A DNA stretch of 64,000 nt from Pseudarthrobacter sp. NamE2 (GCF_005796205.1 NZ_VAHN01000005.1:175244-239243), one strand, 5' to 3'; shown: positions 8,913-17,254, numbered from the stretch's first letter. The notes: generated from the letters alone by a model not told the origin. A program made the numbers and translations.

Positions 8913-10112
8913 GTGTCCATTGACGCAATCACCGCAGTTGACGATTCCGCAGCCACCGCCCTGACCGAGGAAGAGATCTTCGGCGCGCACCAGGGTGGCA
9001 AGCTCTCCGTCACCACCACGGCGCCGCTGTCCAACAAGCGGGACCTGTCCATTGCCTACACCCCCGGTGTGGCCGAGGTCAGCCGTGCCATCCACAAGCA
9101 GCCCGAACTGGCGCGCACCCTGACCTGGGCCGAGCGCCTGGTGGTCGTGGTCAGCGACGGCACCGCCGTCCTGGGCCTGGGGAACATCGGCGCCAGCGCC
9201 TCGCTGCCCGTGATGGAAGGCAAGTCCGCCCTCTTCAAGACCTTCGGCGACCTCGACTCCATTCCCCTGGTCCTCAACACCAGCGACGTTGACGAGATCG
9301 TGGAAACCCTCGTCCGGCTGCGCCCCAGCTTCGGCGCCGTCAACCTCGAGGACATCGCCGCGCCGCGCTGCTTCGAACTTGAGGAAAAGCTCATTGAGGC
9401 CCTGGACTGCCCGGTGATGCACGATGACCAGCACGGCACCGCCGTCGTGGCCCTCGCCGCCCTCACCAACGCCGCCAAGGTCACTGGACGCGCCTTGGAC
9501 AGCCTGCGCGTGGTGGTTTCCGGTGCGGGCGCTGCCGGCATCGCCGTCGCCGAAATCCTGCTTGCCGCAGGCACCAGCGACGTGGTCCTGCTCGACTCGA
9601 AGGGCGTCATCAACAGCACCCGCGCCGACCTGGCCGGTGACAGCACCAGCAAGAAGGCGGATATCGCCGGACGCAGCAACCCCCGCCGCGTGACCGGCGG
9701 ACCGGCCGAGGCCCTGGCGGGCGCCGACGTCTTCATCGGTGTTTCATCCTCCAAGCTGGAGGAGGCGCACCTGGCCCTGATGAACCAGGATGCCATCGTG
9801 TTCGCCCTCTCCAACCCGGACCCCGAGGTGCTGCCCGAGGTGGCCGTGAAGTACGCTGCCGTTGTTGCCACCGGCCGCAGCGACTTCCCCAACCAGATCA
9901 ACAACGTGCTGGCCTTCCCCGGCATCTTCCGCGGTGCACTGGATGCCGGTGCCCGCCGCATCACCCCCGCCATGAAGCTCGCCGCGGCGCGGGCCATCGC
10001 CGAACTCGCGTCCGAGGACCTGTCCGCGGACTACATCGTCCCCAGCCCGCTGGATCCGCGGGTTGCCCCGGCAGTCACCGCCGCGGTCGCCGCGGCAGCG
10101 GAGGCGAAGTAA
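8913..10112 (+). CDS. NAD(P)-dependent malic enzyme
   Basis: Cytoplasmic malic enzyme of 399 residues: oxidatively decarboxylates malate to pyruvate and CO2, linking the TCA cycle to pyruvate and NAD(P)H. The length fits the short bacterial class without a phosphotransacetylase domain. The catalytic tyrosine region AYTPGVAEVS, the metal-binding PVMHDDQHGTAVVALAA and the Rossmann motif SGAGAAGIAVAEILLAAG followed by an acidic D are present. The GTG at 8913 was chosen because AGGAG sits 8 nt upstream and VSIDAITAVDD starts as expected; the frame open further upstream runs through the leader. NAD versus NADP preference cannot be settled by eye. Confidence 0.92.
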   Translation: MSIDAITAVDDSAATALTEEEIFGAHQGGKLSVTTTAPLSNKRDLSIAYTPGVAEVSRAIHKQPELARTLTWAERLVVVVSDGTAVLGLGNIGASASLPVMEGKSALFKTFGDLDSIPLVLNTSDVDEIVETLVRLRPSFGAVNLEDIAAPRCFELEEKLIEALDCPVMHDDQHGTAVVALAALTNAAKVTGRALDSLRVVVSGAGAAGIAVAEILLAAGTSDVVLLDSKGVINSTRADLAGDSTSKKADIAGRSNPRRVTGGPAEALAGADVFIGVSSSKLEEAHLALMNQDAIVFALSNPDPEVLPEVAVKYAAVVATGRSDFPNQINNVLAFPGIFRGALDAGARRITPAMKLAAARAIAELASEDLSADYIVPSPLDPRVAPAVTAAVAAAAEAK

Positions 10113-10137
10113 GTCCCCTTCCGCCCGGGACAACAAG

Positions 10138-10176
10138 GACGGCGGCGCCTCCTTGCGCAAGGAAAGCGCCGCCGTC
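10138..10176 (+). terminator. Hairpin terminator after malic enzyme
   Basis: An 11-bp perfect GC stem (10138-10148 and 10166-10176) encloses a second perfect stem CCTT/AAGG. It starts 25 nt after the malic enzyme stop and precedes the DUF456 gene. Confidence 0.7.
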
Positions 10177-10206
10177 GGGGGTTAAGCAGGAAATACACTG
10201 GAGTCC

Positions 10207-10710
10207 ATGACTTCCGAGACCGTGGTGACCATCCTGTGCGGCCTGGCGATAGCGGTAGGGGTGGCCGGCACCGTTATCCCCGTCCTGCCCGGCAGCATCC
10301 TGATCGGTGCCAGCCTCCTGGCCTGGGCCATCTGGGGCGGTGCCGGGGCGGCGGGCTGGGTGGTTTTTGCGGTGGCCATGCTGTTCGTGGCCGCGGGGAT
10401 GGCCGCCAGCGCGGTCCTGACCGGCAGGAAGCTGAAGCAGCACGCCATTCCCAGCCGCAGCATTGCGGCCGCCCTCGTGGCCGGCGTGGTGGGCATGTTT
10501 CTCATCCCGGTGGTGGGACTCTTCGTCGGGTTCGCGGCCGGCCTGCTGCTCAGCGAGTTCCTCCGGACCCGCACCATCGGCAGGGCCGCCACCTCCAGCT
10601 GGGCGGCGCTCAAGGCCACCGGGCTGGGCATGCTCGCCGAATTCGGGCTCGCCTGCCTTGCCGCCAGCACCTGGGTCATCGGCGTGTGGATCGCGGCCAT
10701 CAGCGGCTGA
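10207..10710 (+). CDS. DUF456 domain membrane protein
   Basis: Protein of 167 residues with four to five hydrophobic segments and many Gly/Ala residues in the membrane parts, ending with GVWIAAISG. The start IAVGVAGTVIPVLPGSILIG and the middle segment IPVVGLFVGFAAGLLLSEFL match the DUF456 pattern of small integral membrane proteins with no known function. There is no ribosome site with normal spacing; TACACT at 10194-10199 ends 7 nt before the ATG, suggesting a leaderless transcript. Confidence 0.8.
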   Translation: MTSETVVTILCGLAIAVGVAGTVIPVLPGSILIGASLLAWAIWGGAGAAGWVVFAVAMLFVAAGMAASAVLTGRKLKQHAIPSRSIAAALVAGVVGMFLIPVVGLFVGFAAGLLLSEFLRTRTIGRAATSSWAALKATGLGMLAEFGLACLAASTWVIGVWIAAISG

Positions 10711-10752
10711 ACCGGTTGCACCACGGCGGAACCCGGGCGTAGAACAAGGGGC

Positions 10753-11127
10753 ATGACTGAGCCTGAGACAGCACGGGAACACATTGCGGCCTGGATGGAG
10801 AACTACCAGGCCGCGTGGAGCAGCAACCGGCCGGAGGACATCCGGGCCCTCTTCACGCCCGACGCGCGGTATGAAACACGCCCCGGCGATCCCAACGCCT
10901 GGCTGGGCCAGGACGGCATCGTCGAAGGCTGGCTCGCGGCCCGCGACGAACCCGCCGACTGGACCTTCAGCTGGAAGCTGCTGGGGGCCGACGGCGATAC
11001 CGCCTTTGTGCAGGGCCTCACCACCTATGCCAACGACCAGCCCACCTACGACAATCTGTGGGTGGTGCGCTTCGATTCCTCCGGCCGCGCCAACTCTTTC
11101 ACCGAATGGTTCATGGAGCGGGAATAA
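10753..11127 (+). CDS. Nuclear transport factor 2 (SnoaL-like) family protein
   Basis: Small cytoplasmic protein of 124 residues with the NTF2 cone-barrel pattern: an N-terminal helix ending WSSNRPEDIRALFTPDARYET, a central GQDGIVEGWLA and a C-terminal strand ending FTEWFMERE. Family members are small hydrolases, isomerases or ligand binders; no catalytic pair can be assigned here. TAGAAC at 10740-10745 ends 7 nt before the ATG. Confidence 0.75.
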   Translation: MTEPETAREHIAAWMENYQAAWSSNRPEDIRALFTPDARYETRPGDPNAWLGQDGIVEGWLAARDEPADWTFSWKLLGADGDTAFVQGLTTYANDQPTYDNLWVVRFDSSGRANSFTEWFMERE

Positions 11128-11202
11128 CCGCTAAAGGCCAAGACCTCCGAGTTTGTCGCCAAGGCCGCCGGGAAGTTTACCCAGCAAGTCAGAGCTGAAC
11201 TA

Positions 11203-11222
11203 CTAAGGGTGCTTACCACTTT
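11203..11222. promoter_or_regulatory. GTGCTTAC element shared with 44545-44562
   Basis: CTAAGGGTGCTTACCACTTT, an imperfect inverted repeat (CTAAG / CTTAC), lies about 65 nt before the unknown gene at 11286. A closely matching element (AAGCGTGCTTACTATTTT) precedes the membrane protein gene at 44526. Probably a shared operator or dispersed motif; no regulator is identified. Confidence 0.35.
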
Positions 11223-11285
11223 TGCTGAAAACAGCTGATCGGACAAGGGGTCAGCCAGCCCGGGCGTCCCGGTTAGCATGGAAAG

Positions 11286-12263
11286 ATGACCGCCGGGGAC
11301 ACTGCACCGATCTACTGGGACAGCCGGGACCTCACTCCCTTCGGCCACCCGCTGGTCCGCACGCCGGTTCATGACCTCGCCGGCGGAGTAGGCGGCCTGC
11401 TCTACGGCGTCCTGGGCGGACGGAACCCCGCGCTGCTGGCCATCGACGGCGACGTCCCGCGCCTGAAACTCCTCCTGCCCAAGCCTGCCAGGGCCGTCCA
11501 CGAAGCTGTCTTCAGCAGCCGGGAACCTGACCGGCTGATCACCCTGGCCCGTGCCCACCCCGGCTGGGCGGGGCTCTGCTACCTGATGGCGGGACTGCTC
11601 TCATACCAGCATGGCGGCTACCTGCGCGCCTCGGAACTCCTGCAGCGCGGCCTGACCACCCGCAACGGGGACGACGCGAACCGCTACTCGTCCACGTACC
11701 TCACCAGAGTTGTCACCCGGATCGAAGTCGCCGAACGGGTTGAGGTGCCGGTCCTCTTCAGCGAGGAATCGGTATTCCTGGCACTGTCCCATGCCCTGCG
11801 CGAAACCGGCCGGACAGAAGCTGCGCTGGACGCGCTGACCGGATTGCCGCCGTCGCTTCCCATGGCGCTGGCACGATGCTCGCTTGCCTTGACGCTGGGC
11901 CGCAGCCGGACCGTGATCGATTGGACCGACGGCCTCCTGAACGCGGACGATCTGTCCGCGGCGCTGCTGCTGGTCAGGGCGCGTGCCCTTCGGCGTGAAG
12001 GGCGGTACGAGGCCGCGCACCAGGCCATCGGCGAGGTGTTGCGCCGCCGCAAGACGCACCTGGCGCTGCGGAACGATGCCTTGACTGACCGGGCGCTGCT
12101 GCTGCTTGAATCCAGCCGGCGGTCACTGAACCCGCGTGACTGGGGAAGGCGCCGGCCGGATCCCGAGCCCCAGCGCGAGATCGCCGCGCCCATCCCGATC
12201 CGCAAGGACGAGGAGATGCGCCGGATCTGGGAACAGGACTGGAAGAAGCTCAGTGACGACTAG
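11286..12263 (+). CDS. Uncharacterised protein with TPR-like C-terminal half
   Basis: Not recognised beyond fold level. The 325 residues are soluble and helical; residues ~105-280 show repeated helix pairs like tetratricopeptide repeats (AGLLSYQHGGYLRASELLQR; ALRREGRYEAAHQAIGEVLR). The C-terminus is charged (EEMRRIWEQDWKKLSDD). There is no signal peptide or membrane segment. TAGCAT (11274-11279) lies 6 nt before the ATG, so the mRNA may be leaderless. The stop overlaps the convergent LysE gene by four bases. It could be a scaffold or regulatory protein; there is no catalytic motif. Confidence 0.75.
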   Translation: MTAGDTAPIYWDSRDLTPFGHPLVRTPVHDLAGGVGGLLYGVLGGRNPALLAIDGDVPRLKLLLPKPARAVHEAVFSSREPDRLITLARAHPGWAGLCYLMAGLLSYQHGGYLRASELLQRGLTTRNGDDANRYSSTYLTRVVTRIEVAERVEVPVLFSEESVFLALSHALRETGRTEAALDALTGLPPSLPMALARCSLALTLGRSRTVIDWTDGLLNADDLSAALLLVRARALRREGRYEAAHQAIGEVLRRRKTHLALRNDALTDRALLLLESSRRSLNPRDWGRRRPDPEPQREIAAPIPIRKDEEMRRIWEQDWKKLSDD

Positions 12264-12922
12264 CGGGTTGGTGCCAGCAGCGGCAGCAGCTGTTCGCCGA
12301 GCAGCACAACGCCCAGCAGCACCATAACGACGCCGCTCGCCAGCGTGACGGCACGGGCAGCCCCTGGCCGGCGCTGCAGCAGGGTGCGCGAGAGCAGCGC
12401 CACCGCCGTATATACCAGGCCCGCCAGGGCCACGAACGTCAACCCGAGCAGTCCCGACTGTACCGGCACGGGCAGGGGCGCATCGGCGCTCACGAACTGA
12501 GGGATCAGCGCCACGTAGAACAGGAGTCCCTTGGGGTTGATGCCGCTGGTACCCATGCCTTGCAGGAAGGTGCGCAGCTGGCTGGCGGAAGGATGTCCGA
12601 CGGCGGCTGCCGCACTAAAGGAAGCGCCGCTCCACGAGCGGAGGGTGCTGATGCCCAGCCACATCAGGTAGCCAGCGCCGGCAAGGGTTATCGGGCCCAG
12701 GACCCCGGGCATCCCGGCGAGTACGGCAGCGAGCCCGGCTACCAGCAGGGCGGTGTGCAGTACATAGCCGCCGCATAGCCCGGCCACCGCCGGTACAAAG
12801 CTGCGCTGCCGCAGGCCGGCCGTAATGGAATAGGCCCAGTCCACTCCGGGCGTGCAGGCCAGGGCGGCGGCCACCAGTATGAAAGCCAGGAACAGCTCCG
12901 GATCCACGAATCCTCCAGTCAT
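12260..12922 (-). CDS. LysE family amino acid exporter
   Basis: Membrane exporter of 220 residues with about six hydrophobic segments. The family segments are an N-terminal FILVAAALACTPGVDWAYSI (the TPGxD-type motif), then GGYVLHTALLVAGLAAVL and the central GAGYLMWLGISTLRSW and INPKGLLFYVALIPQFV. LysE/RhtB proteins export amino acids or related compounds. The ATG at 12922 was chosen because earlier codons lack homology. It is divergent from an Lrp/AsnC gene 91 nt away, the usual LysE-regulator layout, so that regulator probably controls it in response to an amino acid. Confidence 0.88.
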   Translation of the reverse strand: MTGGFVDPELFLAFILVAAALACTPGVDWAYSITAGLRQRSFVPAVAGLCGGYVLHTALLVAGLAAVLAGMPGVLGPITLAGAGYLMWLGISTLRSWSGASFSAAAAVGHPSASQLRTFLQGMGTSGINPKGLLFYVALIPQFVSADAPLPVPVQSGLLGLTFVALAGLVYTAVALLSRTLLQRRPGAARAVTLASGVVMVLLGVVLLGEQLLPLLAPTR

Positions 12923-13013
12923 TGGATGTAACGTGAGGAAGCCTAGGGATTTTGCGCCCGGAAGTGCTGTCCGATTTTCGCCCGCCACGCAGCAGGAGCA
13001 GTAGCATTCTTGC

Positions 13014-13469
13014 GTGATTGATGCGATTGACAGAAGTATTTTGCGCCTGCTCAAAGAAGACGGCAGAATCACTGCCACGGCGCTCGCCGGGAAGGTGGGA
13101 TTGACAGTGGCGCCGTGCCACCGCCGCTTGCGTGACCTGGAAAAGTCAGGGGTGATCCGCGGTTACAGGGCGGACGTCGACCCGGCCGCCGTGGGTCTCG
13201 GCTTCGAAGCGATCGTCTTCGTCACGCTTCGCCAGGTTGACCGGCCCACTATGGAGATCTTCGAGAACCGGGTGTCGGACCACCCAAACATCGTGGAGGC
13301 GCAGCGGCTGTTCGGTTCGCCGGACTACCTGTTGAAGGTCATCGCGGAGGACCTGCCGTCCTACCAGCGGTTTTACGACTCAGAGCTGACGTCCCTGCCC
13401 GGCGTGGAACGCCTGACCTCCACGCTGGTGATGAAGAACCTGAAGGCCAATGCCGGACCGCCGGTGTAG
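13014..13469 (+). CDS. Lrp/AsnC family regulator, divergent from LysE exporter
   Basis: Protein of 151 residues. The N-terminal winged HTH reads ILRLLKEDGRITATALAGKV, and the C-terminal RAM/ligand domain contains FEAIVFVTL and RLFGSPDYLLKV, typical of Lrp/AsnC. The GTG start has TAGCAT (13002-13007) 6 nt upstream, as in a leaderless mRNA; the only purine box (AGGAG) is about 16 nt away. The 91-nt divergent gap is the likely operator region. Predicted role: activation of the LysE gene by an amino acid effector (inference from the arrangement). Confidence 0.88.
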   Translation: MIDAIDRSILRLLKEDGRITATALAGKVGLTVAPCHRRLRDLEKSGVIRGYRADVDPAAVGLGFEAIVFVTLRQVDRPTMEIFENRVSDHPNIVEAQRLFGSPDYLLKVIAEDLPSYQRFYDSELTSLPGVERLTSTLVMKNLKANAGPPV

Positions 13470-13492
13470 TTGGCGGGGATGGCGGCCTTCCG

Positions 13493-13993
13493 TCAGTCCG
13501 CAAGCAGCCCGGTGGTGCGGTAGGGAATGACCTCCCGGAGGAACATGCTGGTTGAGGTGCGGACGATGCCGGGGCACAACCTGATCTCCTCCGAAACCCG
13601 GTAGAGATCGTCGGGACTGGTGGCCACCACCCGGATCAGCAGGTCGGTATCGCCCGCCGGCGCATGGCACTCCAGGACCTCAGGGATTTCCCGCAAGGCC
13701 GCGATGGCGTCGTTGAGGTGGCTCTGGTCAAGCTCGGCGCTCACAGAAGCCGCTACACCGCGTCCCAGCGCCGCCGGCAGCACGCGGCTGCTGTTGGCGC
13801 GGAGGGCGCCGGAGGACGCCATCCGTTCCAGCCGGGACTGGACGGTGCCGCGGGCCAGGCCGAGCCGCTGGGCCAGCACCATGATAGGCACCCGGGGATC
13901 TTCGTCCAGTGCCCGGAGGATCCGCTTGTCCGTTGTGTCCAGTTCCAGCAAAGTGATCAGTTCCTCCCTTTCCGCCCGCAACGCATTAGTCAT
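13493..13993 (-). CDS. Lrp/AsnC family transcriptional regulator
   Basis: Protein of 166 residues: winged HTH (DKRILRALDEDPRVPIMVLA, GLARGTVQSRLERM) and an effector domain with CHAPAGDTDLLIRVVA. It begins MTNALRAEREEL at an ATG at 13993; the 30 upstream codons are not Lrp-like. It is convergent with the Lrp gene at 13014, which it resembles only at family level. Ligand and targets are unknown. The 284-nt gap to gluQ on its 5' side contains a long hairpin. Confidence 0.85.
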   Translation of the reverse strand: MTNALRAEREELITLLELDTTDKRILRALDEDPRVPIMVLAQRLGLARGTVQSRLERMASSGALRANSSRVLPAALGRGVAASVSAELDQSHLNDAIAALREIPEVLECHAPAGDTDLLIRVVATSPDDLYRVSEEIRLCPGIVRTSTSMFLREVIPYRTTGLLAD

Positions 13994-14192
13994 TTTGACC
14001 AGTTGAAGCCGCGGCGGTTGCACCAACTGTAGGGCGGCTGCTGAAATGTTGGCAACAGGGCAAAGGCTACCGCCAAAGTCCACCGGCTATTGGCTTACCG
14101 GCACACCACCCGGGCGCTGCAGACCGCCTCCCGCAAGGAGGTTGCCGCTGATTGACTCTTGTTCACGCATTGTCATTCCGCATCCTTCACGG

Positions 14193-14253
14193 CAAGAGCC
14201 CCTGAGCCACCGATCACCGGATTTCCGGACCATCGGTAGCTGAGGGGCTCTTG
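14193..14253. other. Long near-perfect hairpin between divergent genes
   Basis: Arms 14193-14214 and 14232-14253 pair over 22 positions with two mismatches; the loop itself contains CCGG-ATTT-CCGG. It lies between two genes transcribed away from each other, so it is not a simple end-of-gene terminator for either. A smaller CCTCC/GGAGG stem precedes it near 14130. It could be the terminator of an unannotated small RNA starting in 13994-14190, or an insulating bidirectional terminator. Confidence 0.55.
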
Positions 14254-14265
14254 TGCTGTTCCGCT

Positions 14266-14271
14266 TAGGCT
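14266..14271 (+). promoter_or_regulatory. -10 box for probable leaderless gluQ transcript
   Basis: TAGGCT ends 6 nt before the gluQ ATG and there is no Shine-Dalgarno sequence between them, placing the transcription start at or next to the A of ATG. The -35 region would fall in the right arm of the 14193-14253 hairpin. Confidence 0.5.
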
Positions 14272-14277
14272 AGAGCC

Positions 14278-15156
14278 ATGACTTCCGCCGGCCGCTTCGC
14301 CCCCAGCCCTTCCGGCGAGCTCCATGTCGGCAACCTGCGGACCGCCATCCTGGCGTGGCTGTTTGCCAAGTCCAGCGGGCGCCGGTTCCTGCTCCGGGTG
14401 GAGGACCTGGACCGGGCACGGGCGGGTGCGGAAGCCTTGCAGCTGCGGGATCTGGCGGCCATCGGCGTGACTTGGGACGGGGATGCGGTGCGGCAGACTG
14501 CCCGCGGCAGGCTCTACGAGGACGCCATCGGGCGCCTGCAGCGGGCAGGCCTGACGTACGAGTGCTACTGCACGCGACGGGAGATCCAGGAGGCGCCGTC
14601 CGCACCGCATGCTCCGCAGGGTGCGTATCCAGGGACCTGCCGGAACCTCGATGCTGCCGAGCTGGAATTCAAGCGGTCCACCCGGCCGGCGGCCGTCCGG
14701 TTGCGGGCAGGCGTCCAGGAGTACACCGTCCGGGATGTGCTGCACGGAGCATATACGGGCGTGGTTGACGACTTCGTGCTCCGCCGCAACGACGGTGTCA
14801 CCGCCTACAACCTTGCGGTGGTGGTCGACGATGCGGCCCAGGGGATTGACCAGGTGGTCCGTGGTGATGATCTCCTGCCGTCCACGCCGCGGCAGGCTTA
14901 CCTTGCGTCGCTTTTGAATATCCCTCTCCCGGAATACGCGCACGTTCCGCTCGTGGTCAATGACGACGGCGCGCGGCTGGCGAAGCGCGACGGCGCCGTC
15001 ACGCTGGCCGACTTGGCGGAAACGGGGGTGTCCGTGCAGGACGTGCGGAACCGGCTCCTGATGTCACTCGGGCTGGCGCCCGGAACCCTTGAGCAGGCCC
15101 TTGCCTCCTTTGATCCTGCCCGGCTGCCGAAGAAACCATGGGTGTGGGCAGCCTGA
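14278..15156 (+). CDS. gluQRS: Glutamyl-Q tRNA(Asp) synthetase
   Basis: Truncated glutamyl-tRNA-synthetase paralogue (292 residues) that attaches glutamate to the queuosine of tRNA(Asp). The class I signature is PSPSGELHVGN (HVGN at residues 16-19) and the KMSKS equivalent is RLAKRDG. The zinc-site cysteines appear as YECYC and CRN. There is no anticodon-binding domain, which separates it from GltX. The starting R-F-A-P-S-P and the ending KPWVW fit the family. Confidence 0.92.
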   Translation: MTSAGRFAPSPSGELHVGNLRTAILAWLFAKSSGRRFLLRVEDLDRARAGAEALQLRDLAAIGVTWDGDAVRQTARGRLYEDAIGRLQRAGLTYECYCTRREIQEAPSAPHAPQGAYPGTCRNLDAAELEFKRSTRPAAVRLRAGVQEYTVRDVLHGAYTGVVDDFVLRRNDGVTAYNLAVVVDDAAQGIDQVVRGDDLLPSTPRQAYLASLLNIPLPEYAHVPLVVNDDGARLAKRDGAVTLADLAETGVSVQDVRNRLLMSLGLAPGTLEQALASFDPARLPKKPWVWAA

Positions 15157-15162
15157 GGGCGA

Positions 15163-15760
15163 CTAGGTTGGGTGCGGAGCCCCTTCCGCCGCCAGCTTCC
15201 GCAAGGCGGTGTGCAGGCGTTCGCTGCCCCTGCCTTTGAAGTACACCCACCACATCCCGAACGCCAGAGCCGTTCCGTCGAAGCCAACCAGGGCCGCGTC
15301 GACGCTCCAGCCGTGGTTGGCAACGATTGCCCGGAGGGTCCCGATGGCGCCGATCAGGCACTCACCCCGGGCGATGATGGCCAGCAGTCCGTAGCGCTCG
15401 GCGATCCAGCCCAGCTGCACCATTGCCGGTACCTCGCCATACCGCAGGCAGGTGTCCCGCCGGGCGGGGTCCTGCCGTGAGGCCCTGATCCACTGCGTCA
15501 CCAGGGCCAGCCACATCAGTACGTAGCCGGCCACGATCACCCAGTCGTCCGTGTCATAGGCGCCGGCGAACCAGGTGAAGTTGATTTAGGCCCAGATCGC
15601 GGCAAACATAACAAACGCGAAGCCCAGCAGCCCTGGCACCAGGTGGGTATCGGTGATCTCGTGGGCAAACTGGCTGCCGGCCACGCCAAAGGCAATGACG
15701 AAGGTCAGGTCGAAAAAGAGTTCCAGCGGCGAGGCAGTCCGGTGCTTCTCCTGCGGATCA
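15163..15760 (-). pseudogene. Disrupted ltrA-like (low temperature requirement A) gene
   Basis: Reading leftward, the frame opens with the LtrA hallmark LELFFDLTFVIAFGVAGSQF near 15733, passes AFVMFAAIWA, then meets an in-frame TAA at 15586-15588 where the family has a tryptophan-type codon (context W-A-stop-I-N-F-T-W-F). It continues as AYDTDDWVIVAGYVLMW down to a stop at 15163. No start codon was found in frame. The C-terminus ends after about 205 codons, while LtrA proteins usually have nearly 400 residues. It is therefore broken at both ends and in the middle. LtrA proteins are multi-pass membrane proteins of unclear function. Confidence 0.75.
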
Positions 15761-15782
15761 GGCCGCCCATGCGCGGCCCTGT

Positions 15783-17099
15783 TTATACGCGTCCCAGTGC
15801 ATCGATGTCCTCGAGGAACTCCTGGTGCACTTCGGCGCTGACGGTGGTCCGTGTTTCGGCGATGGCGTCCAGGTAGTCCTGGGTGGACGGGCCCTTCCGG
15901 ACCGCCTCCCGTACAGAAGGCCGCGCTCCGGAGGCCAGCCCGCCGTCGTCGTACACTGCCTTCTCCAGTGCCCGCTGGGAGGCGCTGCGGGCGGCGTATT
16001 CGATATCGGCAGGGGAGAAGCCCTCGGTGCGTTCCACGAGGAGCTCCACGTCAACGTCATCCACCACCGGCGCCGGGATGAAGCGCTGCCACATCGCCTC
16101 GCGGGCCTGCCGGTCCGGCAGGCCGATAGGGATGACGTAGTCGAACCGGCCGTGCCGCAGGAATGCCGAGTCCAGGGCGCGGATGAAGTTGGTGGCGCAC
16201 ACGAGCAGCCGGCCGGGCTGTTCGCGGAACGCGGGGATGATCTTGAGGAGTTCGTTGGTGACGCCCTGCAGCGGGGACGGCGGGTCCCCGGCCCGCTGGG
16301 AGGCAATCTCCTCCACCTCGTCGATGAACACCACGGCGTGCTCCAGCTCGGAAATTTCCAGGAAGGTTTCGCGCAGCGCGCCGGCCAAACCCTGGGGGTC
16401 GGCGGCGAGGCGGGACGGGAAGACTTCCACGAAGGGCCATTCCAGGCGGGAGGCGATGGCTTTGGCGAAGGTGGTTTTGCCGGTGCCGGGCGGGCCGAAG
16501 AGGACGACGGCACGCGGCGGCACCACGCCGAACTCGTCGGCGAGGTCGCCCTCGGCGAGGGGGAGCACCAGGCGGCGTTCCAGCAGTTCCTTTTCGCGGC
16601 GCATGCCGGCGACGTTTTCCCAAAGATCGCGGGCCAGGACGCGGCCGCCCAGCTGGCCGAGCGCGCCGAGTTCCTGCCGCTGGACGGGGATGGTTCGTTC
16701 AAAGTAGCGCAGGTTCTTCTTCAGGGCGAAGCCGCGGCCCAGGAACGCCTCGACGCGGGTTTCCGATTCCGGCATGAGCGCTGAGAGCTTGTTGAGGCCG
16801 TGCGGGGCCATCCGGTTTTCGACGGCGGCGAGCAGTGAGGTGCCGATCCCGCGGCCGCGGTATTCGGGGAGGGTGGCCAGGAAGACGATCCAACCCTGGT
16901 CATGGGCCGCGCGTCCGACGGCGGCGCCCACCACCTGCTCGCCCTGCACAGCCACCACGGCATGGTCCTTCTCGCATGAGGCGAGCACCTCGGACAGGGC
17001 GTAGACCGGTTCCACGTTATTCGCCTTGAGGGTCTCCCACAGGTGCAGGATCCCGTCCAGGTCCGCCGAGTGGAAATCCCTGATCCGCCAGTTGGTCAT
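15783..17099 (-). CDS. GNAT acetyltransferase fused to AAA-type ATPase
   Basis: Protein of 438 residues with two domains. Residues 1-135 are a GNAT fold with the acetyl-CoA motif LPEYRGRGIGTSLLAAVE. Residues ~150-420 are an AAA module: Walker A GPPGTGKTT at 202-210, Walker B VVFIDEVEE near 255-263, a sensor CATN, an arginine finger in LRHGRFDYVIP, and a helical lid with SPADIEYAAR. Resembles the ATPase part of FtsH/VCP-like proteins but has no protease or membrane part. A remodeller with a linked acetyltransferase is inferred; the substrate is unknown. The 3' end abuts the broken ltrA gene. Confidence 0.85.
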   Translation of the reverse strand: MTNWRIRDFHSADLDGILHLWETLKANNVEPVYALSEVLASCEKDHAVVAVQGEQVVGAAVGRAAHDQGWIVFLATLPEYRGRGIGTSLLAAVENRMAPHGLNKLSALMPESETRVEAFLGRGFALKKNLRYFERTIPVQRQELGALGQLGGRVLARDLWENVAGMRREKELLERRLVLPLAEGDLADEFGVVPPRAVVLFGPPGTGKTTFAKAIASRLEWPFVEVFPSRLAADPQGLAGALRETFLEISELEHAVVFIDEVEEIASQRAGDPPSPLQGVTNELLKIIPAFREQPGRLLVCATNFIRALDSAFLRHGRFDYVIPIGLPDRQAREAMWQRFIPAPVVDDVDVELLVERTEGFSPADIEYAARSASQRALEKAVYDDGGLASGARPSVREAVRKGPSTQDYLDAIAETRTTVSAEVHQEFLEDIDALGRV

Positions 17100-17225
17100 G
17101 CTGTTCCTCCCGAGGTGGTTCGTCCTTGAACTGCACTGCGAGCATAAGCGATGGGCGCTGCGAGGCAGGTTGCGGGGCCGTTGCGTGACCTCCGCTTGGA
17201 CGGGCCGGTTAGGTAGCAGGAGGCG

Positions 17226-17254
17226 TTGAGTGTCCCCTCCCCGAGGAGTAGCGT
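17226..17254 (+). promoter_or_regulatory. Candidate promoter of ggt
   Basis: TTGAGT (17226-17231), a 17-nt spacer and TAGCGT (17249-17254) lie 37 nt before the ggt ATG. Confidence 0.35.
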
